From positions 68,565,715 to 68,629,714 of the forward strand of contig NW_023605083.1 in the NCBI RefSeq assembly GCF_014898055.3: a stretch of DNA of 64,000 nucleotides, given 5' to 3'. Both the position numbers and the translations under genes were made by a program. Of this stretch, positions 33,631-44,660 are shown one piece after another; positions within the stretch are counted from its first letter, which is position 1; each line of letters opens with the position of its first letter. The notes beneath the pieces are model-generated. The model was not told the DNA's origin. It did not search any database and saw nothing but the letters and a program-made list of their open reading frames with translations. This DNA is from Talpa occidentalis (taxonomy: Eukaryota; Chordata; Mammalia; Eulipotyphla; Talpidae).

Positions 33631-35504
33631 TTTTATTTTTAAAATAAATTTTATTTTTATATTCCCCATACAATTGCAACCCCCTCATTTTGACCCCAAT
33701 CCCTCCCCTCCCCACCCTCCACCCCCCATAGAGTGTCTCTGGTTCATAGTTTTTTGTTGATTTTGATTTTCACTTTCTTATAGTTATTCATTTTCCTGGT
33801 CCCTTATTTAAGTTTTCTAGGTTCCTGCTATGAGAGAGACCATCCGGTATTTTTCTTTTTCTTTCTGGCTTATTTCACTGGGCATGATCCCATCCAGCGC
33901 CATCCATGTTGCTGCAAATTACATGTGTTTATCTTTTTTGAATGCTGAGTAATATTCCATGGTGTATATGTACTACATCTTCTTGATCCAGTCATCTATT
34001 TTTGGGCACTTGGGTTGTTTCCAAAGCTTAGCTATTGTAAACAGTGCTGCTAAAAACATAGGGGTGCAGGTGCTCTTTGGAATTGATGTTTCTGTGTCCT
34101 TTGGGTAAATACCCAGGAGTGGAATTGCTGGAACCCCAAAAACTCCACAGAAAAACTAATTCAACTCATCAATCAATTCAGTAAAGTGGCAGGATACAAA
34201 ATCAACACACAAAAGTCAGTAGCCTTCCCATACACAAACAATAAATCTGAAGAAGAAGAAATCAAAAAATGCATCCCTTTTATTATCAAAACAAAAAAAA
34301 AAATCAAATACTTGGGAATAAATCTAACAAAAGAGGTAAAGGACCTATACAAAGAAAACTATAAAACACTGTTAAAAGAAATAGAAGAAGACACAAAGAA
34401 ATGGAAAGACATCCCCTGTTCATGGATTGGAAGAATAAACATTATTAAAATGACCATCCTACCAAAAGCAATATGCAAATTCAATGCTATTCCAATAAAA
34501 ATTTCAATGTCATTCTTCAAAGAAATAGAACAATTATTGATGAGATTCATATGGGATCACCAAAAACCCTGAATAGCCAAAGCTGTCCTGAAAAAAAAAG
34601 AAGGGAATGGAGGCTATACACTCCCAGACTTCAAACTATACTACAAATCCATAATCATCAAAACTGCATGGTACTGGAACAAGAACAGACACACAGACCA
34701 ATGGAATCGAATAGAAAATCCAGAAATAAACCCACAGATTTATGGTCAACTAATCTTTGACAAAGGAGCAACGACTATACATTGGAGCAAAAAAAGTTTG
34801 TTTAATAAATGGTGCTGGGAAAACTGGGTCGCTACATGCAAAAGAATGAAGTTTGACCACTACCTCACACCATACACAAAAACCAACTCAAAATGGATTA
34901 AAGAACTAGACATAAGACCTGAAACCATAAAATACAAAGAAGGAAATATAAGCAAAACACTACGTGATATGCACATCAAAGACATCTTTACAGACACTTC
35001 ACCCAAAGCAGTGATAGTGAAGGCAAAGATAAACAGCTGGGACTACATCAAATCAAAGAGCTTCTGCACAGCAAAAGAGACAATAACAAAAACAAAGAGA
35101 AACCCCACCGACTGGGAGAACATTTTTGCACACAACACTAATGATAAAGGACTGATCACAAAAAACTGCAAAGACCTGATGAGACTCAACAACAACAAAG
35201 AAAATAATCCTGTCAAAAAATGGGCAGAAGAGCTAAAAAGAAACTTCTAGGAAGAGGAAATGCAAATGGCCAACAGGCATGAAAAAATGTTCAACATCAC
35301 TTGTAATCAGGGAAATGCAAATCAAAACTACCATGAGATACCATCTTACACCAGTGAGAATGGCACATGTTAAAAAAACTAGCAACAACAAATGTTGGCG
35401 AGGATGTGGAGAAAAAAGAACTCTCCTGCACTGCTGGTGGGAGTGCAAACTGGTCCAACCACTATGGAGAGCTGTGTGGAGATTTCTGGACCTACTAAAC
35501 ATAG
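33631..35504 (-). mobile_element. Twin-primed (5'-inverted) young L1
   Basis: The left part (33631-34131) is the L1 3' end on the minus strand, with A-rich tail, C-rich complement of the G-tract (33702-33727) and the end of ORF2. At 34131/34132 orientation switches, and 34132-35504 is the upstream part of ORF2 on the plus strand. The two parts are almost adjacent in the intact element; about 12-14 bases of the L1 (in the copy at 25520-25535) are missing. A perfect 16-bp target duplication AGGGAAATATATTTTA lies at 33615-33630 and 35505-35520. This is the known signature of twin priming. Confidence 0.95.
34132..35504 (+). pseudogene. L1 ORF2 segment in inverted part
   Basis: Reading from 34132, one frame encodes ORF2 from just after the RT catalytic region ([20 protein letters not shown]) through [20 protein letters not shown]. 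It has a TGA at 34570-34572, likely a CpG-decayed CGA. It is then open again to a TAG at 35248-35250. A two-base loss near 35279 shifts the remaining part. The RT catalytic centre and endonuclease are absent. Confidence 0.9.
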
Positions 35505-35520
35505 AGGGAAATATATTTTA

Positions 35521-35775
35521 AAACCACAAAATCCTGCCACTATGCAGGCACCAATATCGCTAAAATACAAAGAATATACAATACCAATATTGACAAAATG
35601 TAGAGAAATTGAACATGCCATCATTGCAGATAATGGTATACACTGTCAAACTACTTTGAGAAACTGTTTAATACTGCTTCCTAAAACATAGCCAATGACA
35701 CAGCAGTTCCATTGATAGAAAATACATTTGTGTACTCCCAAAAGACACATCAAGTCATACTTATTGCAGACATAT
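35521..35775 (+). mobile_element. Old L1, part 3 of 3
   Basis: Resumes exactly where part 2 stops: aaaaccacaaaatcctgcca, then attgacaaaatgtagagaaa, then agccaatgacacagcagttc and cattgatag. Together the three parts form one diverged ORF2 region when the insertions are removed. Confidence 0.7.
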
Positions 35776-35782
35776 TTTATTT

Positions 35783-35870
35783 TTTAAAGGTTTATTTATT
35801 TATGCATATAACTGGGGTATAGGCCATTGGTGCAGGGGTGAGAGGGTTCACCAGAGACAGTGTGGGGAGC
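35783..35870 (-). mobile_element. 5'-truncated SINE, stratum A
   Basis: Only the 3' third of the SINE on the minus strand: tail TATGCATAAATAAATAAA and CCCCAGTTATATGCAT, then it stops at ...tgtggggagc. Confidence 0.82.
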
Positions 35871-36010
35871 ATACTGAAGCAAGTTGATGCACACTGTAAT
35901 CATGTGCATGTAATGATGTGTAGCATGTTGAAATGTGCTGTAGCATGTTAACAGACACCTGGCATGTCGGTGTCTGCTTTAGCATGTTTCACCATTTCCT
36001 TCCCTTAATG
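35871..36010. other. Segment with TAGCATGTT repeats and a hairpin
   Basis: The word TAGCATGTT occurs three times (about 35928, 35941, 35980). Between the last two is a perfect 8-bp inverted repeat CAGACACC (35952-35959) / GGTGTCTG (35969-35976). Origin unknown. Confidence 0.55.
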
Positions 36011-36179
36011 ACTGAGTAGTATCCGACTACCTCAGTTTCTATATTTATGGCAATATGCTTAAGGAAAATTTGGAATTAGCATAGAATACTTAAGAAATCA
36101 CAATCACTTATGTTTAAATTCCTGAAGTAGAGCATTACACGAGAACTAGCTTTGAGAAAAGCTATTGTTACTTAGAATT

Positions 36180-36330
36180 ACAAACTTTGGAACCATGTGT
36201 CTGAGTTTAAAAGTGAGCTTCACCTCCTCTGATCTGCATGTTTTTAAACAAGTGATATAATTTCTTTCTGCCTTAATTTCCTCATCTACAAAATGGGGAT
36301 AACAATGCCTCTTGTGTAATTTACTACCAG
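36180..36330 (+). repeat. MIR
   Basis: Clear MIR core: ggaaccatgtgtctgagttt, tttctttctgccttaatttc, ctcatctacaaaatggggat, aacaatgcc. Confidence 0.7.
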
Positions 36331-36633
36331 GACAGATTTAGCCATGTTCTATTAACTGCAGGGGTCCACTGAATTCTCCTTATCCTCTTTTTATAAGAAA
36401 TGGTAGGGTCTTCAGATTGTCTGGAAATCATCCCCTTCCACATCATTGTAGAAAGACACTCCCCTCCCTTATCTCTAAGTACCAATGACCATTCCGGTAT
36501 CATCTGCTACCCTATGAGTACACCTATGATACAAAACAGTTTCTAACTCGAGGACAGTTTTATACCTACCATTGGAAATGGTCACCAATTCAGATGTACA
36601 AGGATTTTAAATTTTGATTAATGATTTATTGAT
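36331..36633. other. Unassigned unique sequence
   Basis: No repeat or gene recognised. Confidence 0.45.
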
Positions 36634-36695
36634 CCCCACACACCTCTGGCCTGCACCTCAGCTCTTATATACATAAATAAATAAATCTTTAAAAA
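36634..36695 (+). mobile_element. 5'-truncated SINE, stratum A
   Basis: Only the last 60 bp of the SINE: CCCACACACCTCTGGCCTGC, ACCTCAGCTCTTATATACAT, then AAATAAATAAATCTTTAAAA. Confidence 0.85.
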
Positions 36696-38060
36696 AATAA
36701 ATTAGAGGAGAGCCATTAATGGTGTAAAAATAGGATAGGGGTTGGCTGAATACATTTGCATCTATAGCTATCTGTATCATCTATTTCAATCCATCCACTT
36801 ATTTTTCTGCCACCACAGCTTAAATTGGAACCAGTCATCAAAATCTGCTGAAATCAATTGAAGAAGTCATTATGCAGGAGTACAAGAGTTGTGTAGAAGC
36901 CCTTGTGCATGATAGATTCTAAAGTGGGCCTCATTCTTCCCCTTTCTCTTCAGCAGCTTGTTCTATTGGTCCAGATCACTAGACTGGGAGTAGGTATCCT
37001 GAAGATCCATTGACTGCAATCAGCCATGGAGGAAGCAGTCACCTGTTAAATTTAGATTTCTTGAATCTGCCAAGAGGCTGACACAATGATAAACAGCCAC
37101 CATTTCTAGTAAAGGTTGAGAAAGCTCACTCATTCACCGTTAATTGCTTTGTGGTACTGAACCATAAAAATGGCAGCAAATCAGTCCACGGCAACACCCA
37201 ATCATGTAGGATGGCCACCCATCTTGATGACATTAAGGTCATTTCATCCATCTCCACAGTGCTGGCTAATTGGCTAGTACCAATTTTAGGATACAACTTT
37301 TTAAGTAACTGAGGGTCTGTGGGTACTTCTTGGAAAATCACTTACAAGGAGAAATTATTTTCTCCCTCACTAGAGGAGAGTCATGTAGGGAAGGGAAACA
37401 CTTAAGTTTTATTATTATTATTTGCTTGTTCCGCTTTATCTCTGTTCTTCCCAAGGAGAAGAAATGCTGATGTAATTGATCAGATGTCAAATCACTGATT
37501 GGGTCACATTGGCTAGTGGGATGAAAACTCATGGTCATTTAAATATCTCCAAATGCTTTTTCTTTCTCTTTTCTCTGTGTATGTCTCTCTCTTTGTCTCT
37601 CTGTTTCTATCTCTTTCCTCCCTGTCTTGTAACACCTAGGAAAATATCAGTAAGCAAAAATTTGAGATTTGATTTTGGAGGATAGAGTAGAAGAATAGTA
37701 AGCTTTGGGTGAAAATAGAGCTCCATATGTTCAAGTCCTGCTTGTTAGAATTTTTGCATTCAGAGCTCCAGCTGTTGCTTAATACTTAAAATGTTTCATG
37801 CATATAAATTTTCCTTAAAAATTCATTATAGAGAATTTCTGTGGTATTGGAAAATACTGCATCATTTCCAGGTGCTTGGCAAAATACCACGAAATATCAC
37901 CACCATCACCACAACTCCCACTTCACATACCCACCATTTACCCTTATCTCCACTTACCTCTTAGAGAGTGTCACAAGAATATGCTACAGTGAAAGATTTT
38001 GTATTTTTTTGGGTAGATTTCAATAGTTTATACTAAAACAAACAAACAAACAATGTAGTC
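36696..38060. other. Unassigned unique sequence
   Basis: A TCTC-rich tract lies at 37555-37625. No exon is supported; a run of CAC at 37897-37915 gives a spurious His run. Confidence 0.45.
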
Positions 38061-38076
38061 AAAAAATGGTTAAATA

Positions 38077-38337
38077 GGGCGTCCCTGGGGCGCAGGAGGT
38101 TGAGCGCAGAGCTGTGGAGCTGTCTGTCCACAGCCTCGGCAGTGCCAGCTCGATCACCGCTGGCCTCGGAGCAACCAACATGGTGAGCAGACCTCTCCTG
38201 TCTTGCCTGAAGCTCCCCTCAGCAGTGTATTTCATCAATCTGCCTGTTCTGTTCCCCGCTCTGTCTCCTGTGACTCCTCTCATGCTCCCACACATCTGGC
38301 CTGTACCCCAGTTCTTGTATAAATAAAATAAATCTTT
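38077..38337 (+). mobile_element. tRNA-derived T+ SINE, stratum B
   Basis: Complete plus-strand copy. A perfect 16-bp target duplication AAAAAATGGTTAAATA lies at 38061-38076 and 38338-38353. The end reads TGGCCTGTACCCCAGTTCTTGTATAAATAAAATAAATCTTT. The head A box is damaged (GGGGCGCAGGAGG). Confidence 0.95.
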
Positions 38338-38359
38338 AAAAAATGGTTAAATAACATCA

Positions 38360-38475
38360 TGGGGGAGAAAATACTAAGCACCTACTTTGTACTTATTGCT
38401 CCAGGGATTATGGTAGTTAACAAAACAATAGAAATCTGTGCCCTCATGGAGTATATCGATAAATAAATATGTGTG
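38360..38475 (-). repeat. L2 (reverse), first part
   Basis: Reverse L2: actaagcacctactttgtac, gattatggtagttaacaaaa, tctgtgccctcatggagtat. Continues after 38880. Confidence 0.52.
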
Positions 38476-38520
38476 TGTTTATTTGTGTTTGTGTGTGTGT
38501 ATGTGTATATAAAGACATAC
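38466..38520. repeat. Imperfect (GT)n
   Basis: GT-rich tract with TTT and AT breaks. Confidence 0.75.
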
Positions 38521-38533
38521 ATATGTATATATC

Positions 38534-38745
38534 ACCCTCTCATCATCTCTTGCCATTCTGAGTTTTTTGTTCTGGTTGACCATTTTCTTCTGGGTATGTG
38601 TCACTTTTTCGTTCTTATTTTAAGATCCATTAAGTTTTGATTGCCTGCCAAACCTTGTGAATTTTACATTTCACAGGATTGAATTTTGTTGCTTTCCTTA
38701 CAGAATTCTGAACAAAGTTGGTACAGTGGTTAATTTTTTATATAA
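38534..38745 (-). mobile_element. Ancient L1M fragment, near-copy of 42412-42605
   Basis: Shares cttgccattct, gaccattttcttctgggtat, aagttttgattgcctgccaa and gaacaaagttggtacag with 42412-42605 in the same orientation. The latter sits in an ancient antisense L1, so this is probably a separate fragment of the same L1 family's 5' region. Confidence 0.65.
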
Positions 38746-38879
38746 TTATATAGATAATTGATAATATACATAAATAAATAAGCCAATTATTTAGCATGTT
38801 AGATGCTAATGACTATGTAAAAAATTGAATGTAGAAAGGTACCAGGATATAGTTGGCTAAGGAGGGATGAACATTTCAA

Positions 38880-39115
38880 ATAGGGTTTTCAGAGAAGAAT
38901 GCACTTACAAGATAACCTTTGAATAAAGTTAAAAGGAAAGTAAAAAGAGAATCAGTGATGTCTGTGACAAATAGAAAGGCCTTGGAATAGGAAGACCTTG
39001 GGCAAGTTTGAAAATTTGTAGGTGGTGTGGCCACAAGAATCTGGAGAAGAGAGAAGAAAGGATTAAAGGAGAAACAAGAAATGAGATTGTAAAGGAAAGG
39101 ATAGGTACAATCTAG
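38880..39115 (-). repeat. L2-like (reverse), second part
   Basis: Purine-rich reverse L2 text: ggttttcagagaagaatgca, aaatagaaaggccttggaat, aagaccttgggcaagtttg. Confidence 0.42.
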
Positions 39116-39124
39116 CCCAGGTAG

Positions 39125-39682
39125 ATTTCATTCATCTTTTCCGATGCCTATTTTTTGTACAGCAAAATATACCTATTTTAACTTTATAATTCTGAGATTG
39201 GACAAGTGTATGCAATCATGTCACTCGCACCAGTAGCAGTGCATGACATCTGCTTTCTGTCACAATAGTGTTGCCTTTTCTAGAGTATATCCTATGGTCT
39301 AGAGTCCTAAGGGTCAGCCTCTTTCCACTTGGCAGTAAACAGTACTGAACACAGAACAATGTGGATAAGTCTCAGATGTGTCACATTGAGTGATATCTTA
39401 TTGGAAGAATATGCCATAATTAGCTTTCCATTCACCTGTTGATGGGCCTTTGGGCTTTTTCCCCTTTGAGATTATTAAAATAAATATGCTGTGAATATTT
39501 GCATAAAAGTTTTATGCATACAATATTTTAATATTTTCTCAGGTAAACCTAGAAATGGAATTGCTGGGTAGGTGCTCTGTATACATTTCACAATATAGGA
39601 AACTGTCAAACTATTTTCCAAAAGGAATGTTTGTTTTTCATTCCAACTAGCAAGGTATGCAACTCCATTATTCCACATTCTT
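39125..39682 (-). mobile_element. Ancient antisense L1, 3' part
   Basis: Old L1 in reverse: cacctgttgatgggcctttg, ggctttttcccctttgagat, aaatggaattgctgggtagg, cattccaactagcaaggtat. Interrupted by a SINE at 39683 and continued at 39968. Confidence 0.85.
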
Positions 39683-39955
39683 TTTTTTAAAGATTGATTT
39701 ATTTATGCATCTAAGAACTGGGGTACAGGCCAGAGGTGTGGGGGTGAGAGGATTCACTAGAGACAGAGTGGGGAGCAGAACAGGCAGATTGACTGAAATA
39801 CACTGCTGAGGGGAGCAGCGGGCCAGTCAGGAGAGGTCTGCTGCACCATGTGGGTCAGCTCCCTGGCCAGGGATCGAACTATTGCTGCAGGGGCTGTGGA
39901 CAGCGTCATAGCTTGACTCTTAAACCCTTGTGCCACCCGGGAGGCCCTGTTCCAG
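39683..39955 (-). mobile_element. tRNA-derived T+ SINE, stratum A, inside ancient L1
   Basis: Old-type copy with TTAGATGCATAAATAAATC end and CTGGCCAGGGAGCTGACCCA. Target duplication TTCCACATTCTT at 39671-39682 and 39956-39967. Confidence 0.93.
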
Positions 39956-39967
39956 TTCCACATTCTT

Positions 39968-40286
39968 AAGGACATTTGATGCTGTCAGTGTTTTATAATT
40001 TAGCCATCCAGTAAGTGGCTGGTAGTATGTCATTGTGTTTGCAGTATATATTTGTATGATGACTAATGATGTAAAATATCATTTTTGTATTCTTATTGGT
40101 AATTTGTGTATTTTGTGAAAACTATATTCAAGTCCCTTTTTCAATTTTTAGTGGGTTATTTGTTATTTATTATAAAATTATGTGTTCAATGTATATTTTG
40201 ATATTTGTCTTGCAATATATATACTGCACTAATATCTTTTGAAGAGGAAAGTTTTTAATTTTGATGGTCTGATTTACTGATATTTT
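39968..40286 (-). mobile_element. Ancient antisense L1, ORF2 part 1
   Basis: Reverse ORF2: atttagccatccagtaagtg, ctggtagtatgtcattgtgt, tattcaagtccctttttcaa, aagtttttaattttgatggt. Confidence 0.82.
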
Positions 40287-40304
40287 TATGGTTTGTGCAT
40301 TTTT

Positions 40305-40658
40305 TTTTTTTTTTAAGATGGTTGGTATGGTTTCAATGTTCTTTTTTTTTTTTTTTTTTTTTTTTATAGAGGCATGTTTATCTGTTTGTTTGTTTGTTTT
40401 CGTTTTTACATGCACTGGGTACAGTCAGAAGCGCGGGAGGGCGAGAGAATTCACCAGAGCCAGAGCGGGGAGCAGAGCAGGCAGAAGGACGGAAGTACAC
40501 TGCTGAGGGGAGCAGCGGGCGGGCGGCAGGAGAGGTCTGCACGCCATGCGGGACCCTCCTCCGGTGGCCGGGGAGCAGCCGGGGATCGAACCGGCGCCGC
40601 AGAGGCCGCGGGCAGGTTCGCAACCCAGCGCTCAACTGCTGCGCCACCGGGGAGGCCC
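40305..40658 (-). mobile_element. tRNA-derived T+ SINE, stratum C, with compound 3' tail
   Basis: The body (about 40409-40658) is close to consensus and CpG-rich, with intact A and B boxes on the minus strand. The 18-bp target duplication TATGGTTTGTGCATTTTT is perfect at 40287-40304 and 40659-40676. Inside it, the 3' tail (minus strand) has an AAAC-rich part, a 17-nt non-A piece (40366-40382), about 24 A (40342-40365), a 27-nt non-A piece (40315-40341) and a final A-run. The non-A pieces are not SINE sequence. Confidence 0.94.
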
Positions 40659-40676
40659 TATGGTTTGTGCATTTTT

Positions 40677-42760
40677 ATCTAAGGAAAGCTTTACTATTAT
40701 AAGCTTAGAAAGGTTTACTTTTAGATGCTTTGTAATTTCAACTTTTGTATTTAGGTCTATAATACATTAATGTTTGTTAGTATATATTATGTAAGTAAAG
40801 GTCAATATTTTTTATTCCAATGGATATCCAGTAATTTGAGCAGTATTTGTTGAAAATAATATGCTTTATTAATTTAAATGTTTTGGTAAATTTTTTGAAA
40901 ACCACTTGACCACGTGTATATTCACTTCTGTTCTAGTCTCTACATCTTTCCATATGAGATTGTCACAGAATTTTATTTATTGTAATTTAAGGATAATTAT
41001 TCAAAGCAGTCAGTAATTCATGAAATTTAGTTTTTAATTTTCAGAATTATTTTAGCTAGATTTTCTTTATTTCCAATAGAAACTTTAAGTCAGTTAGTCA
41101 ATGCCTACCAAAAGGCCTGCTAAGAGATTAATCAGGATTGGATGTAAAAAATCACAGATAAATTGTGATTATTCACATCATCACAGCTTTAAGTCTTCCA
41201 ACTCATTGACTGTACAGTGTATCTTACTGCTTTTTAAAATTGTCTTTAAATTCCCTTAGAAATATTTTAGAGTTTTCCTTGTATGGGTCTTGGGCATATG
41301 TAATTAAATTCATCCCAAATTAAAAAAAAAATTAAGATTGTATTTTCTCAAACTAAATTTTTAATTGTATATAGAAATACTTCTTGTTGTAAATGTTGAT
41401 TTTTGTATCCTCTTTGTTAAAATCCCTTAGTGGTTTTAGAAGATTCTCTAATGTTTTTCTTCTTTGGTTGCCCTGGTTAAGACCGCTGACAAAATCTTGA
41501 CTGCAAGAGCTGACAGTGCACAGTCTATGTATGTTATAAACCTCATAACATGTTATTACTCTTGCTGTTGCTTTAAAATTTTAAGATTATTTAAAAAGTA
41601 AATTTATCATAACCTATTTTTATTTTTCATTTCTGTGTCCTTCATCTCTTTGCATGTTTCGATCTCCCCATCTGATGTCTTTTCTCTTCTGTCCTTGAAA
41701 CTACCCCACATTTAACAGGTCTCTTGGAGCATATTCGTTGTGGGAAATTTTCTCAACCATTACTAATGTGAAATAATTCTTCGTTTTTCATGAGATAATG
41801 GAATTCTAGGTTAATACTTGTTTTCCTTCAAGAGTTTAAGGTTTTCGTTGTGCTGTCCTTAGGCTTCCATAATTTTGTAGGCAATAGTATCCTTGTTCTT
41901 CTGGAAGTTACTTGTCTTTTTGCCTTTGTTGTTTTTAAGATTTTTTTTTTTGTCTTCCTCTCTGGTTTGCAACAATTTGATGATGATATGCCTGCGTGAG
42001 GTTTTTTGCATGTGTTTTTCCCACCTTTTGGGGGGTTGTTGAGATTTGTGTATATCTGTATTTATTATTTTCACCAAATTTGAAGAAAAGTAGTTATCTC
42101 CTCAATCATGTTTCTTCTTCCTCTTTCCTTTTCCTTATTGAATTTTAATTATCATGCTTGTTATTGTTCTGTGGGATACTGTTGCTTTCTTTATTTTTTT
42201 TTCAGTCATTTTGATCTGTAAGCATTTAATTTGGACAACTTCTATGGTTATGTCTTTTAAATCAGTGATTGTTCTTCAGTTTTTAAGCCAAATTGATGAA
42301 TATTTCATTTCAGGTAATGACTTTCATTATTATGTCTGTATATTCTTTTACTTCCTTAAGCACATTTATAAAATTTACACTAGCTAATTAAGAGTTCTTG
42401 TTTTCTAATCTCATCATCTCTTGCCATTCTAAGTCTTTTGTTGTTGTTGACCATTTTCTTCTGGGTATGTGTTGCTTTTTTGTGCTTATTTTCAGATCTA
42501 GTAAGTTTTGATTGCCTGCCAAACCTTATGAATTTTACAGAACTGAATTTTGCTGCTTACCTTAAAGAACGTTGAACAAAGTTGGTACAGCAGTTAATTT
42601 ATTTGTGGGCTGGTGGATAATTTTGAAGCTCACTTAAAGGTTTATTTTCTTTTGCAGTATAGATTTAGAATGTCCTTTGGTGCACGGTGTGGTTGGGGCT
42701 TTACCAAATGAGCTCTGTGTACATGAGCATATCTGTACCCAGGCTGATGGCAGATCCATG
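40677..42760 (-). mobile_element. Ancient antisense L1, ORF2 part 2 to 5' region
   Basis: Reverse ORF2 continues: cagtatttgttgaaaataat, ccacttgaccacgtgtatat, cttccaactcattgactgta. From about 41590 the text resembles the reverse of the old L1 ORF1/5' region: aggtctcttggagcatattc, caacaatttgatgatgatat, tccttattgaattttaatta, aagttttgattgcctgccaa. Its 5' end is not sharp. With the two SINEs removed, the element is over 3 kb long. Confidence 0.72.
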
Positions 42761-44534
42761 TAACTTAGCTCTCAGTTTCTCTTTTCAGTTGTCCTTTGTT
42801 ACATGATTTATGGAATTAATGTGCACAGATTCATATTCAGCCAGGATTCAAAAGTTCTATACTGATTTTCGGAGTTCTTGCTTTGTTTAGCTCTCTCTTC
42901 TCCAAATTCTTCCCTGAACATTATTCTAGCCATATTAGCCTCTCTGAACTCTGATCTCTGTTTATTCAACTGAGTGAATCTACTGGACTGTGCTTGCTTG
43001 TTGGCATGAACAATTGCTCCAGGCAGAAAGCCTGGATGACCATAGCTCATACTTTGTTGGTTTCTCTGCTCAGGAGTCATAACCAGTATTACTTATTTGT
43101 CCAATTCAAAATAAAAGATTTTATGTATTTTGTTCAGTTTTCTGGTTGTATGGAGTGTGAGGGGAGTTCTGTTGCAGTTACTCCTTCATTGCTGAAAGCA
43201 GGAATCCCTTAATCTAGTTCATATTTTACCATAGAGAGTCATTTCAACCATGAGGACTCAACATCAACATTTGTAGGGTGTGGCTGATGGATTTTATGGT
43301 TCCATCCTGTCCTGACATGCTATCTTTATAATTCCCTCCCATGGTTCAATAAACAAAGAAAACAGAACTATCATGAGCAGTGTATTAGAGTCACTGTGAG
43401 CTTGGCTGATTTCAGAATGGGGATAAACCACACTCTACACCCAGAGAATACTGCTAAAGAAAGTGGGAGGCCACAAGGCCGTTAGTGCATGGACATAAAT
43501 AAGTGAGCAGTGCTGAAGTTTTTGACAATGTGGAGAGGAATACATTATGATTCATAGGTATAAACTGAATGTTCTTCAAATGCCTGGTAATGATTGTCAA
43601 CCCCAGTGGATATTAAGAAAGTTTTATAGACTGTGCTTTTGTTAAGTTCCATTCTCAGCCAGAGGCTAACATCATTTCACATTACACATCAGTCCTCCCT
43701 TGGCATAGATGACAGTGATCAGAAAAGGGACAGATTATGAGAAAGTGTGTTCCCTACTCTTAGTTTTGCTCAAAACAATCTGTTACCACTAGAAGCCAAT
43801 TTATCTTCTAATCCTTGGTCTCTCCATATGTATAAGATACATAAAATTACATAACTAAATTCAATATTGCCTAATTTGAAAAAAAATGGCAAGTTTATGC
43901 AACTCTTATAAGTTATAAAGGGACATATAAAATACAGTGTGAAAGACATGGTTATATCAATACAAGTGCTTTATAATCTATATGCTTTATATTTTAATAA
44001 TAATTCTATTTTGGGAAGTTTCTCTTGCACTCCAAATATTTGTATAACTCAGGTTAGCTAACTGTGGTTCCAGAAGAGGCCATAAACATGGTGAGTTTCA
44101 GACTTGACATTGTAACTGGAATGCATATGTGTATGTGTGTGTATTTTTTCTGACTCTGAATAGCTGAACCACCAATAAAAGAAATATCCATAATAATCAT
44201 CCAATTCTCTTTAAATAGTGAAGATATTAGGTAGAAAAATAAGGTCAGTTTATATTTACAGCTAATCTAAAATTAAAGCTACTTGCTTAGAAGAGACCTG
44301 TTCCAACAGAGAAATATCCTGGGGGAATAAGCTGATGATTTTTAACTATCTTGATTCTCCATGCTTTAGTAAAACTTTGAATGTCAGTATTTATGTCTTA
44401 CAATTTGGGGCACAACTGTGATTATTTTTCTACTATGTGGATATATTATAAAGAAGATGAGGAAGAATTAATTCACGCTAGGCCACAGGATTGTGAAGAG
44501 AGGTAGTCAGTCCAATGTGACAGGGGAAGAATAA
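42761..44534. other. Unassigned unique sequence
   Basis: No exon or supported repeat. A 90-codon minus-strand frame at 42808-43080 has no recognisable domain. Confidence 0.45.
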
Positions 44535-44660
44535 TGGTCCAAAGAACAGTCAAAGGCTGATTCTACCACTTAATAACTTATGACTGTGGTCTAGATAACC
44601 CCTGCTTCTCAATTAATTTCCATGTTTTCAAATAATAGTGATGTTCTAGATGGCTCAGTT
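44535..44660 (+). repeat. MIR
   Basis: MIR core: ggctgattctaccacttaat, aacttatgactgtggtctag, ataacccctgcttctcaatt. Confidence 0.5.

Noticed and set aside
37841..38026. Frame with a run of five His residues
   Set aside because: The run comes from CAC-rich simple sequence; the frame is short and has no other feature.
40374..40702. GC-rich overlapping frames of about 100 codons on both strands, possible CpG island
   Set aside because: They lie entirely within a near-consensus SINE and its flanks. The CpGs belong to the young SINE body and not to a promoter.
42808..43080. 90-codon minus-strand frame as a possible exon
   Set aside because: Polar composition looked protein-like, but there is no recognisable domain and no consistent splice context. 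It also lies near the decayed 5' end of an ancient L1.
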